From assembly GCF_003255815.1 (NCBI RefSeq), contig NC_037668.1, positions 88,899,451 to 88,963,450 on the forward strand: a DNA stretch of 64,000 nt, given 5' to 3'. This stretch comes from Theropithecus gelada (taxonomy: Eukaryota > Chordata > Mammalia > Primates > Cercopithecidae). Position 1 is the stretch's first letter. Each line of letters begins with the position of its first letter. Shown piece by piece: positions 22,727 through 33,456 of this stretch. A program made the position numbers and the translations under genes. A model generated the notes under the pieces. It saw nothing but the letters and a program-made list of their open reading frames with translations. It had not been told where the DNA came from and did not search any database.

Positions 22727-23014
22727 TGTTTTTGAGACATGGTCTTTCTCTATCACCCATGCTGGAGTACATTGGCAAGATAATGGCTCACTGCAGCCTT
22801 GACCTCCTAGGTTCAATTGATCCTCCCACTTCAGCCTCCCAAGTAGCTGGGACTACAGGCACATGCCACCATGTAGGGCTAAGTTTTGTATATTTTGTAA
22901 AGACGGGGTCTCACCATGTTGCCCAGGCTGGTTGCAAACTCTTAGACTCAAATGATGCTCCTGCCTTAGCTTCCCAAAGTATTGGAATTACAGGCATGAG
23001 CCACTGCTCTGGCC
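22727..23014 (-). repeat. AluJ, reverse
   Basis: 'tttgagacatggtctttctc', 'tggctcactgcagccttgac', 'ggtctcaccatgttgcccag' and 'caggcatgagccactgc', ending near 'tctggcc'. J-type phrases and high divergence. Confidence 0.93.
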
Positions 23015-23140
23015 AAAGTTATTTTCAAAATACAGTGGTCTTACCCCACCACCCTTAGACGTGGAAAGAGTCTTTGTTGCCTGACAGATTTGCGATAAAT
23101 CCTGGCTTTCTCACTTTCTGATAAAGAGTTCGTCATTTTA

Positions 23141-23452
23141 TTTATTTGTTTGTTTGTTTATTTATTCTTGAGAAAAGATCTCACTGTGTTTCCTAGGGTA
23201 GAGTGCAGTGGTGCGATCTCAGCCCACTGCAACCTCTGCCTCCCAGGTTCAAGAAATCTCCCTCCTTAGTCTCCCAAGTAGGTGGAATTACAGGCATGCG
23301 CTACCGCACCCAGCTAATTTTTTGTATCTTTAGTAGAGACAAGGTTTCACCATGTTGGCCAGGCTGGTCTCCAGCTCCTGGCCTCAATTCATTCACCCAC
23401 CTCGGCCTCCCAAAGTGCTGCTATTACAGGCGTGAGCCACTGTACCTGGCTA
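23141..23452 (-). repeat. Alu (S/J), reverse
   Basis: A TTTATTTG-type tail, 'gagaaaagatctcactgtg', 'gagtgcagtggtgcgatctc', 'agtagagacaaggtttcac' and 'gtgagccactgtacctggc'. Target-site duplication GTCATTTTA at 23132-23140 and 23459-23467. It forms an inverted pair with the next Alu. Confidence 0.95.
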
Positions 23453-23477
23453 GAATTAGTCATTTTAAATTCGCTGG

Positions 23478-23756
23478 GGCTGGGCTTTGTGGCTCATGCC
23501 TGTAACCCCAGCACTTTGGGAGGCCGAGGTGGGCAGATCACTTGAGACCAGGAGATGGAGCCCAGCCTGGCCAACGTGGTGAAACCTCATCTCTGCTAAA
23601 AATATAAAAATTAACTGAGTGTCTGTAATCCCAGCTACTTGGGAGACTGAGGCACAAAAACCACTTGAACCCCGGGAGGCGGAGGTTGCAGTGAGCCAGG
23701 ATCAGGCCACTGCACTCCAGCCTGGGCCACAGAGCAAGACTGACTCAAACAAAAAA
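23478..23756 (+). repeat. AluS, forward
   Basis: GGGCTGGGCTTTGTGGCTCA, 'ccaacgtggtgaaacctc', 'aaccccgggaggcggaggtt' and 'cactgcactccagcctggg', then a CAAACAAAAAA tail. About 15-20 bp of the linker and right-arm start are missing near 23617. Only ~25 bp separate it from the preceding reverse Alu. Confidence 0.93.
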
Positions 23757-23759
23757 GAA

Positions 23760-25500
23760 CAAAACTCTCTGGGCCTTGGTTTCTTAAGCTGTAAAACAGA
23801 AACAATTCTTAACACATTTGGTTACTCTGAGGATAAAAGTGAAGAAAAAAACATGCAGAGGATAGTGCGGAACTCCCCATGTAGCTCCCATTATTAGGTA
23901 ACTGAAGTGCAAGTATCTTATGCTACTGGTCAGGGCAGCCTTTGCTGAGGGGCTCTGTGCAGCTTGCTGCTGCAGCTGAGCAAGTGGGCCTGTAGCTGAC
24001 TCTTAATCCAGGCTGGTGCTATTCAAAGAGATCGTCTTTCACCCGAGGGATTTCTGGGCATCTATTTTGTGGATCAGAAAGTAGGAAAGAAGGTAACTTT
24101 GCTGAAAGCTAGTCTGGGGAGTTAGTAGCTGATACAGATCAGCATTTCCTAACTATGAGATTTCATAATATTCTCTCTTGTCTCAATTCTGAGTCACTGA
24201 TGCCTGCTGTGGTGGCATTGTTCATGAACATGTACAGTTATTGGGAAGTGATCTTGTCTTTCCTCCTGCCTTCAGGCACTGCTACCTAAATTACCCCCAA
24301 ACAGATGTATTCCCGTTCTTCTTTACATTAAAGACTATGTCATGAGCTGAACTATTAAGTTTTAATGTTGATAAGCATCAGGCTAAGCATATTTCTCCTA
24401 CCATCTCCCACGGAGGTGTAACATTGTTTTCTATACTTACGGAATTTACAAAAAAAAAAATAGTTGGTATCTGCTAATGGGTCAAATTAGCAGGATGTTT
24501 TGAAAACTCAGTGGAAGAATAGCTCTTCCTGCAGATGCATGACCTGGTAGAAATCCAGACATTGGGCTCCACCAAACTCAAATGATACCCAATAAATGAT
24601 GATAGGAATATCCAAAGAGTTAAATGCCATGAGACTACTCGCCCCCTAAGCTCTAAATCCTTGTATGGCCCTGAGACAGGCAGGCAGTGGGGCTGCAAGC
24701 CTGAGATAAGTACTGAAAATTGGCCCGTATACATTTTTTTAAAACATAGCTCCTTCCTTTACACTTTTCTGTACCCCTGGCCTGAAGGCTGTACAGCTTG
24801 TTACATACTGATAGCTAAGTAAACGCAATCAACATTCCATACTACTGCCTGCAGAAAAACCTCCAGGTTTGTTTGTTTGCTGCCTCCAGGATGTTGGTAA
24901 ATATCTGGCTGTATTTTTTGGGGGGGCGGGGGTGCGGTGGGGGGATGCAATGGGTAGGAGAAAATTAGTATACAGTGTCCAGATTTACATTATAAAATGC
25001 AAATTTTGTACTCCAGAATAAGAAACAACTTAGAGTAGACCTGTATTGTTCCAAGACTAATGAGAAATTATCTTGTTTTCTGTGTGTAGAAAAGATTTCT
25101 CTTCGTAGTGGCTTTACATATTTTCTGTAGGGAAAAATTCTATTTATAAAATAGCCTGGGATATGGAGAATTCAGTGATAAAACGGGCAAGAACATTTTC
25201 AGATTGTTTTATTCTGCTGGAATGTAGCATGGGAAAGCTCCTTCCGAAAGGCTATTACCTCTGGGCATTCTGGTGCAGTTGGGGAGTGAATTGGTAAGAT
25301 AAAAATGGGATGAAAATCCCCATTTTCTGTTAAATACAAACAGGCTTGGAATGGGCCATCCTGCATTTAGGATTAGAAACTTCATTATGCAAAAGCAGGG
25401 TGGAGAAACCCTACTTTGACAGCTAACCCAAGAGTGTATGGTGACCACAAGATTAACAGGGGCCAGCAGTGTGACATTGCCATTCAAAAAGCTAATGCTG
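23760..25500. other. No gene or named repeat; G-rich patch inside
   Basis: Unique-looking sequence. A short GC-richer patch at 23930-24010 contains GCAGCTTGCTGCTGCAGCTG, with overlapping CAGCTG-type E-boxes. The G-rich tract at 24920-24944 is listed separately. No credible open frame. Confidence 0.55.
24920..24944 (+). other. G-quadruplex candidate
   Basis: A T6 run is followed by G7-C-G5-TGC-GG-T-G6, then ATGC. It satisfies the usual G3+N1-7 pattern for an intramolecular quadruplex, since the G7 run can supply two G3 blocks. It stands alone, with no CpG island or promoter around it. Confidence 0.7.
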
Positions 25501-25507
25501 TAGTTGG

Positions 25508-25526
25508 GCTGTGGTCTGACCACAGC
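25508..25526. promoter_or_regulatory. Perfect 19-bp palindrome with paired RUNX-type motifs
   Basis: GCTGTGGTC-T-GACCACAGC: two 9-base arms around one base. Each arm holds the RUNX core TGTGGT (inverted ACCACA), and the right arm runs into a CAGCTG E-box at 25523-25528. This is a motif observation only; activity is not shown by sequence. Confidence 0.3.
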
Positions 25527-25527
25527 T

Positions 25528-25529
<2 letters not shown>

Positions 25530-25559
<30 letters not shown>
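25530..25559. repeat. 30-T homopolymer
   Basis: Thirty T in a row not attached to any Alu. The following GCCCGGTTTTGGGC can form a 4-bp hairpin. If this is the A tail of a minus-strand retroposed sequence, the body would start at 25560, but I recognise none and see no target-site duplication. Confidence 0.97.
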
Positions 25560-25561
<2 letters not shown>

Positions 25562-25869
25562 CCGGTTTTGGGCACAGAATGCTAAGAGGAACGCCAACAG
25601 AATGGAGACTCAATGCCAATGAATTGGGAAATCATATTATGTGACGGGCAGTTGAAGAAGACATGTCTGTAAAGTTGGAGAAGAGATTTCTTAGAATGAC
25701 CTCAGTAACAAGCTTAAATATTTAAGTGTCTGGTGAAAGTAGGGGTGGGATAGTCTCTGATGCGCTAGAAGACGGAAGGAGTTAAGTCCTTCTCTGGAGC
25801 CTCAAACCTCTGCTCAGCATGAAAAAACCAACAGAAACCCTAGTTAACATCTCCTTGCAGTGTCTGATC

Positions 25870-26010
25870 TGTTTTTCCAATACATCTGCTCATCTTGTTT
25901 CAAAATAAGTAGCTGTCACCATTCTTAACCCTGTCATCCAAACCAGAAACCGGTCATCATCTTTGACTGGTCCCCTTTACTCAGGGAAAAAAAACAATGT
26001 CTTTTAAAGT
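25870..26010 (+). repeat. Possible L2 fragment
   Basis: 'ccaaaccagaaaccggtcat' then 'catctttgactggtcccct' parallels an inner L2 phrase like 'cagccagaaacctgggagt' and 'catccttgactcctccct'. Moderate support. Confidence 0.5.
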
Positions 26011-26014
26011 CAGC

Positions 26015-27270
26015 GCCTAAAATACTGGTCTTTGGTTTATCTCCAATAACTCAATTGTTAACAACCCTTGAAGGGGAGGCAGTACTGTTAAACTTGATAA
26101 TTTCTAAAGACTTTTGAGCTATTTAGCACGAAGTGATGCCACGAAAAAAGAATACTAACATTACTCACAGCAGAGGGAAACATTTTATATCCTTTCTGAA
26201 GGCCAAGGTTAAGTTCTGTGTGACTCAGCAGATTGACATTCTATATGACCCTAAATCCCTTCTATTTCCTGATCTACTTGTCTTGACCTGTTTCATTTCC
26301 ACACCAAAATAGTTTCATTAACACAGCGATCATGCACAGGAGATAGTGGCTAACTGATGTAATTAACTGACATGTCAAAGGCTATTGGTTTATTGCATAT
26401 GCAACTGTCTGTCCTGGTGGGAAGATACACTTTCTGCTGACATAATAGATATGCAGACATGCCAAATTGCCCAATAATCTGCCCTGTGATGGTGAGGTGT
26501 TTGTGGCCATTCTACTTACAGGAACAGAATGGTGGGATCTGTTACTATGTTCTCCTAAAATGCAGCTGGCCAAAGGTGCTAATTGGTAAACAGTTAAAAT
26601 AGAAAGAAGAGAAGGCAATTCAGTTTTGGGCCTTAGTGAGTTTTTTTTTTCCTTTTCTTTCCTTAAAAAAAAAAAAAAAAAAAAAATTGTGCTTTTGGCA
26701 TGCTAATGCATGCATTTAGTCTCTGCAAGAAATTTCCATTTAAGAAAGAATTTAAAAACATGAAGTGCTCAATCCATATCTCCTAAACAACTAAAAAGAC
26801 TGCAATTTCAAATGAGAAATTATGTTGCAAAAAAGAAAAAAGTTGTTTATTATGGCTCAAAATTTTAATCACCCAAGGGCTGTAAAGTTAAAAATAGACA
26901 ATTCTGCCTTCTGTTTATGGTAAACTTGGCTGAGTCCCGGCAAATTTCAAAGCTGAACATACTGTATGTTATTTTTGCTTAATTTTAGATTCCACATTTT
27001 AAAATTATTTCTTACAAGAAGCATATTTCAGGATATAAACTTAGCCTGAAGAACAGTATTCTTGATTTTTGCCCATATTGAAACTCCTTTGAAAATAGTA
27101 AACTATGGTTTTGGGATTTTCCTATTCCCAAGAGTCCAAATGGGTACCTTTCTAAGTCTTTTACATTATGAATGAACACAGGATTATGAAATTGTAAAGG
27201 TTACTTTCTGCTGTCTGATTCCTTTACTTGTAATTTTAGTTTTCTTAACAGTATATAAGTGTACATTAAC
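26015..27270. other. No gene or named repeat; opposed T and A runs
   Basis: T10 at 26641-26650 and A22 at 26665-26686, with a pyrimidine link between them, could fold back. Just after, 26699-26716 reads ATGCTAATGCATGCATTT with overlapping POU/octamer-like motifs. A MEF2-like TTAAAAATAG lies at 26888-26897. These short motifs recur by chance. Confidence 0.5.
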
Positions 27271-27279
27271 TTTCACTGA

Positions 27280-27580
27280 AGTGTTTTCGGGAGGCAGGGG
27301 CACTTTCCAAGATGTGTTGCCTTTAGTTTTTCAGGTAGGGAGACAGGAAGACACAGACAGAGGCTCTTAGGGCACATAGAAAGCGCCTGCCCCTGTGCCA
27401 AGAACTTAAGAGCGAGCTGGGGATGGACCCTCCTTGCTGTGGCTCCTGAACAGTACAGCTTCTCTTCTGACGCACTCACCCTGGCCAGGAGGACCGCTTG
27501 TGTGGCGACTGCTTGGCCCAAGAGCAAGTAGGATTGTTGACTCAACTCTCTTCGTGTCTCCTCAGAGAGGAGGAACACCT
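27280..27580 (-). other. GC-richer block with a 101-codon minus-strand open frame
   Basis: This 300-bp block has more CpG and GC than its surroundings and holds an open minus-strand frame (27273-27578) starting MFLLSEETRRELSQQSYLLL. Within it the minus strand shows a near-consensus donor, CCAGG|GTGAGT, with the cut at 27479/27480. I recognise no protein, promoter or poly(A) signal. It could be a relic LTR, an exon of an unannotated antisense transcript, or chance. Confidence 0.13.
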
Positions 27581-27961
27581 GGCTTCACCTGTTTACATAA
27601 CTCTTGTTGATTCTTGTCCCTAAGCTCTTCCAGAATGCTCTTTTGGGCTTTTCCTCAAAAGGTTTTTAGAAGAACAAGCTTTTTGGGGTGGCAAGAAATC
27701 TAGGATGGAGATTTTTGTTTTTAACTATTACTCAGCGTGGCATTAGAGAACCACATGTGCCCCACAGAGTCAGTGGCATGCTCAGTAAATATTTGTTGAA
27801 TATTATTAAGTGAATGACTGTTTACTGAAGAACAAGATTGCTGTGATGACCTTGACAAACGTATGTTTGTGATTAAGTTAATCATAGCTACCATTTAGAA
27901 CTTCTTACTCACTAGACACATAACTGAACACTTCATATGTCATTCTGGTTTTTGCTTTTTG

Positions 27962-28260
27962 TATTTTGTTTTTGTTTAAAGACAAGGTCCCACTCTGTCA
28001 CCCAGGCTGGAGTGCACTGGTGCAGTCTCAGCTCACTGCAACCTCTGACCCCCGGGTTCAAGCAGTCCTCCCACCTCAGTCTCCTTGGTAACTGGGACTA
28101 CAGGTGTATAGCACCACACCTGGTTAATTTTTGTATTTTTTGTACAGATGGGGTTTCATCATGTTGCCCAGGCTGGTCTAGAACTTCTGGACTCAAGCGA
28201 TCTGCCCCCCTCGGCCTCCCAAAGTGCTAGGATTACAGGCATGAGCCACCGTGCCTTGCC
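27962..28260 (-). repeat. Alu (J/S), reverse
   Basis: T-rich tail, GACAAGGTCCCACTCTGTCA, 'gagtgcactggtgcagtctc', 'gatggggtttcatcatgttg', ending 'gagccaccgtgccttgcc'. CTTCATATGT occurs at 27931-27940 and again across 28260-28269, giving the target-site duplication. Confidence 0.95.
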
Positions 28261-28594
28261 TTCATATGTTATTTCTGATCCACTAGGTTTGGAACCTATC
28301 CCAGGACACCTGGCCATATAGAGTAGCTATGTCGAGTCTGTACTCAGCAAGTGCAGAATAAGCTCTGATTCCATGTTCTTTCCAATATGCCATACCACCG
28401 AGATTGAGAAAGGTTCTGTTAACAGTCCCCATACATTGACATGAGACCTCTGAGAGGCCAAAGGATACGTCACAATATTCTTTAAGGTGCTTAAGCCCGT
28501 AATCTTGGGGTATTTTCCTAGGCCACAATAAGAATCTACTTAGTTTACACACTATTCTAATAAATTAGGTTGTCTGTTTTTCAAATACAAAGCA

Positions 28595-28700
28595 GATTGA
28601 TTCATTCAGCAGATATTTTCTGAATACCTGTTATGTGCCAAGTAGATTGTTCTAGATACAGTGAACAAAAAAGAATCCTTGCTGTGACAGAGGTGATGTT
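28595..28700 (-). repeat. L2 LINE 3'-end relic
   Basis: TTCATTCAGCAGATATTTTC, 'tgaatacctgttatgtgcc', 'agtgaacaaaaaagaatcc' and 'ttgctgtgacagaggtga' follow the reversed L2 tail. Confidence 0.68.
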
Positions 28701-28707
28701 GCAGATT

Positions 28708-28895
28708 TAGATCAGTGCTTCTCAAAGTGTAGTTCCTGGATCGGTGGCATTAGCATAACATGGGGACTTGTTAGCAGTGCAAATGTTTGGTCCCCACCCC
28801 CGACTTACTCGTGAGAAGCTCTGGGGTGGGGCCTGATTTTAAACAAGCCCTCTAGATGATTATGATATATGTGAAAGTGTGAGAACCAGTATTCT
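28708..28895 (+). mobile_element. MER5A-type hAT fragment
   Basis: 'cagtgcttctcaaagtgtag', 'aacatggggacttgttagc', 'ctctggggtggggcctgat' and 'tgtgagaaccagt' match a near full-length MER5A/B (about 190 bp). Non-autonomous; no transposase. Confidence 0.78.
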
Positions 28896-29094
28896 AGAAG
28901 ATTTTACACAATTTGTGTTCCTATGGCGGATAGCTCTCTGGAAAACTGTGTCTCCTGATTTGTTCCCAGATTACTATTGTGTGTGTGTACGTGTGCGTGT
29001 TGAGGTCTTACCTTATAACGGCATTTAGTGATTGGCAAAGCTCAGATGCTGGGCCTCTATGGGGCAGAGGCCCTTGGAAATTTGTACCCAAGGA

Positions 29095-29270
29095 TGTGGG
29101 CCGTGGAGTTACATGTACCTGAATTCAGATTCTTACTTTGCCAAGCACTAGCCACAAGAACTTGGGAGAGTTAGGAAAACTCTCTAAGCCTTAGTTTCCT
29201 CATTGTGCAAATGAAGTTGACAGTAATAGGACCATACCTCCATTTGTAACATGGCTACTTGGTACAAAGA
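29095..29270 (+). repeat. MIR SINE
   Basis: 'acctgaattcagattcttac', 'actagccacaagaacttggg' and 'ccttagtttcctcattgtgc' match forward MIR, with a phrase related to 'aaatgaagttgacagtaata' following. Confidence 0.68.
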
Positions 29271-29299
29271 AAATGTCCAGTAACTAGTGACAATTGCTT

Positions 29300-29385
29300 T
29301 TCTGTCTCCAGGATCCAGCACCTGGCCTGGCACAGGGTACATGCTCAGAGAACAAATCTTTGAAAGAAAGGGTAGATGTTTATTT
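29300..29385 (+). repeat. Possible L2 3' tip
   Basis: 'cagcacctggcctggcacag' and 'gtacatgctcagagaacaaa' then 'tctttgaa' resemble the final L2 phrases. Confidence 0.45.
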
Positions 29386-29389
29386 TCCA

Positions 29390-30035
29390 TTGTGTTAGCC
29401 ATTAGCTCAAGGTCTGCAGCTACTTAATTCCAACCCGGGTCCATCTTTAGCAGAAGACAAAAGAATAATGGGACTAAGCATCAAGGTGCACCTGACACAC
29501 AGTCCTCTTGGAAATATGTGACCTGCCGGTTAGCCACTGCTTTTACTTCATCCTCATCAGTCAAAGTGTGATATTGCCTTCCCCTTTACCTCTTAATTTT
29601 GGAATATTGCAAATGCCTCTAAAATTTTATTTAATTAAGGGTCTTCCAAATCTGCTTGTAGATATTTTATTCTTGAAATGCTTGTGGAATTAATAAGTAA
29701 ATCAGAGAGAATCAGACCTCTGCCTATTTTGTGCCATTTCAGCACTAAGCCAAGGAGAAAAATTCTTGAGGAAATTAATGCTTCCCTTAAGCGTGGTAGG
29801 AACATGAAGCTAACATACTGCCATATAACCTGATTTCACTGGTATTCTTTCTGAATTTTTGTTTTTCTATTTCTATTACATATTGGACTGCATGGGTAAA
29901 ACAAAGTACAATTATGAGGAGGATGTTTTCTCAAAATCTGTACAGTCTGGTTGGTCATATAACCTTTCAGAAGAAACATTATCTACTGGATGACTTAGAT
30001 GTTATTCACCAATAGATTATCAAGGTTTATCTCCA
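29390..30035. other. No gene or clear repeat seen
   Basis: A short 61-codon frame at 29508-29693 has no recognisable content. Confidence 0.5.
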
Positions 30036-30039
30036 GATG

Positions 30040-30175
30040 TTCATTAATTCACTAATTATTAATTGAGTACCTACTATGTGCCAAGCATTGTCCTAGGTGC
30101 TGAAGAAGTAGCAGTGAATGAATGGGACAAAAGTCTCTGCCCTCTTGGTACTGTACTAGTTACTTTCTTTTTCAC
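30040..30175 (-). repeat. L2 LINE 3'-end relic
   Basis: 'ttcattaattcactaatta', TGAGTACCTACTATGTGCCA, 'agcattgtcctaggtgctg' and 'gtctctgccctcttggtac' follow the reversed L2 3' end closely. Confidence 0.7.
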
Positions 30176-30482
30176 ACAGGGGCATGTGTGTAGGTGTCTC
30201 TGGAGTAGTGTGTTATATGCAGGTGTTGAGCCTGGGGTGGTGGTGTTGGGTGCATCATATTAACTTCCTGCACTGTAGATGATTGCTGATTCTCAGTGAT
30301 ATAATCTAGTCAAACCATTTGGCATTCATCTGCTTTAAATTTTATCGGTGAAGTTTAACTCTTCATTAATGAACGCTGTCACATTTTTCTGTCTTCTCTG
30401 ACATGTCCTGGTGCCCTGGGTTTGTGGGGTCAAGTCACTGCTGATTTAACTCAACTCTTCTTTCTATGACTGCAAGTCCTGT

Positions 30483-30925
30483 GTTTTAGTTTCCTATTGC
30501 TGCTGTAAAAAATCAACATGAACTTAGTGGTTTACAGTAACACAGATTTATTCTCTGATAGGTCTGGAGGTGGGGAGTCTCAAATCCAGGGTTACTGAGC
30601 TGAAATAAAGGTGTTCTGAGAACTAGTTCCTTCTGTAGGCTCCAGGGGAGAACCTGTTCCTCAGGCCTTCCAGCATCTAGAGGCTGGCTCTTCACTGCAT
30701 CACTCCATTTGAGCTCTGCTTCCTTCTCCTGGACCTTTGACCCTCCTGCCTCCCGCTTAAGGAACCTTGCAGTTGCATCATTGGGCCTGCCTGAATAATC
30801 CAGGGTAATCTCTCTACCTCAAGATCTTCAACTTGATGACAGCTGCAGACTCCCTTTTGTTGTATTCATGGGTTCTGGAAATTAGGACATGGACATCTTG
30901 GTGAGTGGTCATTGTTCAGCCGACC
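30483..30925 (-). mobile_element. Retroviral-type LTR relic, probably MaLR/ERVL class
   Basis: The block starts 'gttttagtttcctattgctg' and runs through 'cttagtggtttacagtaaca', 'ggttactgagctgaaataaa', 'cagcatctagaggctggctc', 'cattgggcctgcctgaataa', 'tctctacctcaagatcttca' and 'ggaaattaggacatggacat'. This phrase series is a familiar ancient mammalian LTR-like repeat in reverse orientation. The exact family name is recalled rather than computed. It is a solo, non-coding relic. Confidence 0.6.
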
Positions 30926-31089
30926 ATACCTTGTAAGAAATTCCAGTGTCCCTGGGCTGAGCTGCTCAGGAGCAGGTTTTATTGAGCAGTCTTTCCCATT
31001 CTATGAAACCCAACCCAGCAGAAAACACTCTAAAATGCAAATGTTGCTAACTTGGCAGAGCCCAATTATATGTGTACAACTACCTAAAA

Positions 31090-31375
31090 TTTTCTTAATA
31101 ATTGCTGTCTGTTCCACAAGACTTGGCTCAAAAACTCCTCCTCCAAGGAGCCTTCCTGAATTTTCCTGGGCTTGTATAGTACTCCGTGTTTGTGATTCTG
31201 TGTCACGCTATTTGTAAGTAACTCCATGATCAAAGCTTTCCTGTTGTAATTGTGTGGATTTACTTGTTGCCCACTGTCCCCATACCCTCCACCCCCACGT
31301 GGTGTGCTTTCTCCAGAAAGGGACTACTTCTGCTGAGCACACAGAAGACATTTGGTGAAAGTCTCTGTATCAATG
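31090..31375 (+). repeat. L2 LINE relic
   Basis: 'ttggctcaaaaactcctcct', 'ccaaggagccttcctgaatt' and 'agaaagggactacttctgct' then 'agacatttggtgaaagtctc' give the order of inner L2 to tail, on the plus strand. Confidence 0.55.
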
Positions 31376-31720
31376 AATGCATTCTCATCTTTCATAGTTT
31401 TTTAAAATAGTTTTATGTGTGTTTAACTTAATTTCACTTAAAAAGTATTTACCAGAAGCTGAAAGTAGGGTGTGATGAGGCTGGGTTCAGGAAGAACTGG
31501 CATCACATGGCTTCCTTAAGTTGTATTTTACATCGTTAGGACACCTGACTGAGCTGTGGATTAGTGAATCTTACGGATGGCTCTTTTCAATTGAATATAA
31601 TTCTGAAGCTCTGCACCATTCTTCCCACTGTGTTGCTGTAAATCTACCATAAACAAGGTGGATTCTGCATAGTTGGAGGTGACGGAAATCAAGGTGAATA
31701 CCAAATTCTTTAAATTCTTC

Positions 31721-32021
31721 GTTTTTTTTTTTTTTTTTTTGAGACGGAGTCTTGCTCTGTTGCCCAGGCTGGCATGCATTGGTGCAATCTTGGCTCACTG
31801 CAACCTCCGCCTCCTGGGTTCAAGCGATTCTCATGCCTCAGCCTCCTGAGTAGCTGGAATTACAGGTGGGCATCACCATGCCTGGCTAATTTTTGTATTT
31901 TTAGTAGAGACAGGGTTTCACCGTGTTGGCCAGGCTGGTCTCAAACTCCTGACCTCAAGTGATCTGCCCACCTTGGCCTCCCAAAGTGCTAGGATTACAG
32001 GTGTGAGCCACTGTACCTGAC
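31721..32021 (-). repeat. Full-length AluS, reverse
   Basis: T19 tail, GAGACGGAGTCTTGCTCTGT, 'aacctccgcctcctgggttc', 'agtagagacagggtttcacc', 'aactcctgacctcaagtgat', ending 'gagccactgtacctgac'. Target-site duplication TCTTTAAATTCTT is perfect at 31707-31719 and 32027-32039. Confidence 0.97.
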
Positions 32022-32039
32022 CTGAATCTTTAAATTCTT

Positions 32040-32695
32040 AAAATCAGTTTTAGTCACCAAAGAAGATATTCTGTAGCTTAATAACTTCGAGTTACTCTAA
32101 TGGAATCAAGTTGCTGGTATTGAGACATTTTTATTTAAAGATTTTAAAGTAGAATCTTACTATGTGGAAAAATACGGTCATTGTTGGAAAATCATTTTGC
32201 CTCTTTTTAACAGCATTCAGGCAGATTTTTTTTTCCCTTTGAAAATAGACCTTGGGCTTTCTGTGTTGTTGGAAAGCATGTAATTTTCATTTGTTTTTTT
32301 TTCACCTAGTGGTGCTTAATGATACCATGTGAATTTTTACAGTCTCAGCTGCACTGAAGTGTGTGCCCTGAAACTTCGGTTGGATTAAGAAAAGTAGCTT
32401 GGTGTGAGGGCTGAAATTGGTGAAATGGGAGAACACGGGGTTGCATCTATATATATTGCAATTAATATTGACGAGTGGGCAGAAGTCCAACATTATCCTA
32501 GGGGGTTGGCTAATGTTCTTTGTACACCAATGCAAGTGAGTCCCTCCCCTCCAGGTGTGAATAGTTTAATTTAGTAGGTCGATTAGGAAAAGCAAGGGGT
32601 GTTTTCTTGTATTCCAGTTTACATTATACACTCAACATTAACCAGCTGTTTAAGGTACAGCACGTTGTTGAGTAGTTGTGGTACAGGTGACCTGA
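32040..32695. other. No gene or clear repeat seen
   Basis: A 77-codon minus-strand frame (32302-32535) shows no known motif. Otherwise AT-rich sequence with short T runs. Confidence 0.5.
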
Positions 32696-32699
32696 GACA

Positions 32700-33060
32700 T
32701 TCCTAACCCATCTTGGTATCTCCAGGGCCTGGCATCTAATGTAGTAGGTGCTCATTAGCATTTGCAACGTTAATAGAAGAATGAATGAGTGGTTGTTGTG
32801 GCAACGTCTCTTAAAAATCCTGGTCCCTGCTTACCTCTGTAGCCTTCTCACCTCCCCACCTTCTAGCAATAATATTCTACTTGCAGCTTGTTAAATACTC
32901 CACATTCTTTCCGGCCTTTGGACTTTTGTACGTTTCATTCCCTCTGACTCTCAAACCACCTTCCCCATCCCCTATCCCCTTTGTCTGGCTAATTCCCACT
33001 GGTTCTTTATGACTTAGCACCTTCTAGAAGACGTTTTAGGAGGCATCATAGTGGGTATTT
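32700..33060 (+). repeat. L2 LINE relics (two pieces)
   Basis: 32700-32795 is an L2 3' tip ('cagggcctggcatctaatgt', 'agtaggtgctcattagcatt', 'gaatgaatgagtg'). 32815-33060 is inner L2 on the same strand ('cattctttccggcctttgga', 'gtctggctaattcccactgg', 'tatgacttagcaccttctag'). The order is tip first, then inner part, so these are two separate insertions or a rearranged copy. Confidence 0.62.
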
Positions 33061-33456
33061 GCTTGAAGGCCTGATTTGTTTTTCGTATCTCTATGATAGC
33101 ATATCTCTTTGGGTAACAACAGAGAGCTGCTGACTAGTGACACTGTTGAAAGCTGCGTATCTGAAGCTTCTTTTCAGGAGAATGTGGATCATTTCAGGTG
33201 CCTGCATCATTTGCATATACATCTTCCAAACTCTATTGGTACTTTCCATTTAGATATGGGCAGAACATGACGCTACAGTAACTGAAATTCAATTAAAGAA
33301 TTCAAGTTAGCAGCAGATTCTCTTCGATTTATAGCATCAGTATCAGGGTAAAATGGGAAGATGAAGGAAAACTATTGATGAATTCTCTTTGGTAGAGCTG
33401 ATACTAAAGTGAGTAAACAGGCAAAAAGAAGTTGGAGAACTGAACCATTCCCTTTC

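Noticed and set aside
26888..26897. MEF2-like TTAAAAATAG site
   Set aside because: A 10-base degenerate motif is expected many times in AT-rich 64 kb; no partner sites are visible.
28383..28400. 5S rRNA-like phrase GCCATACCACC
   Set aside because: Only 11 bases match; neither box A nor box C of 5S rRNA follows.
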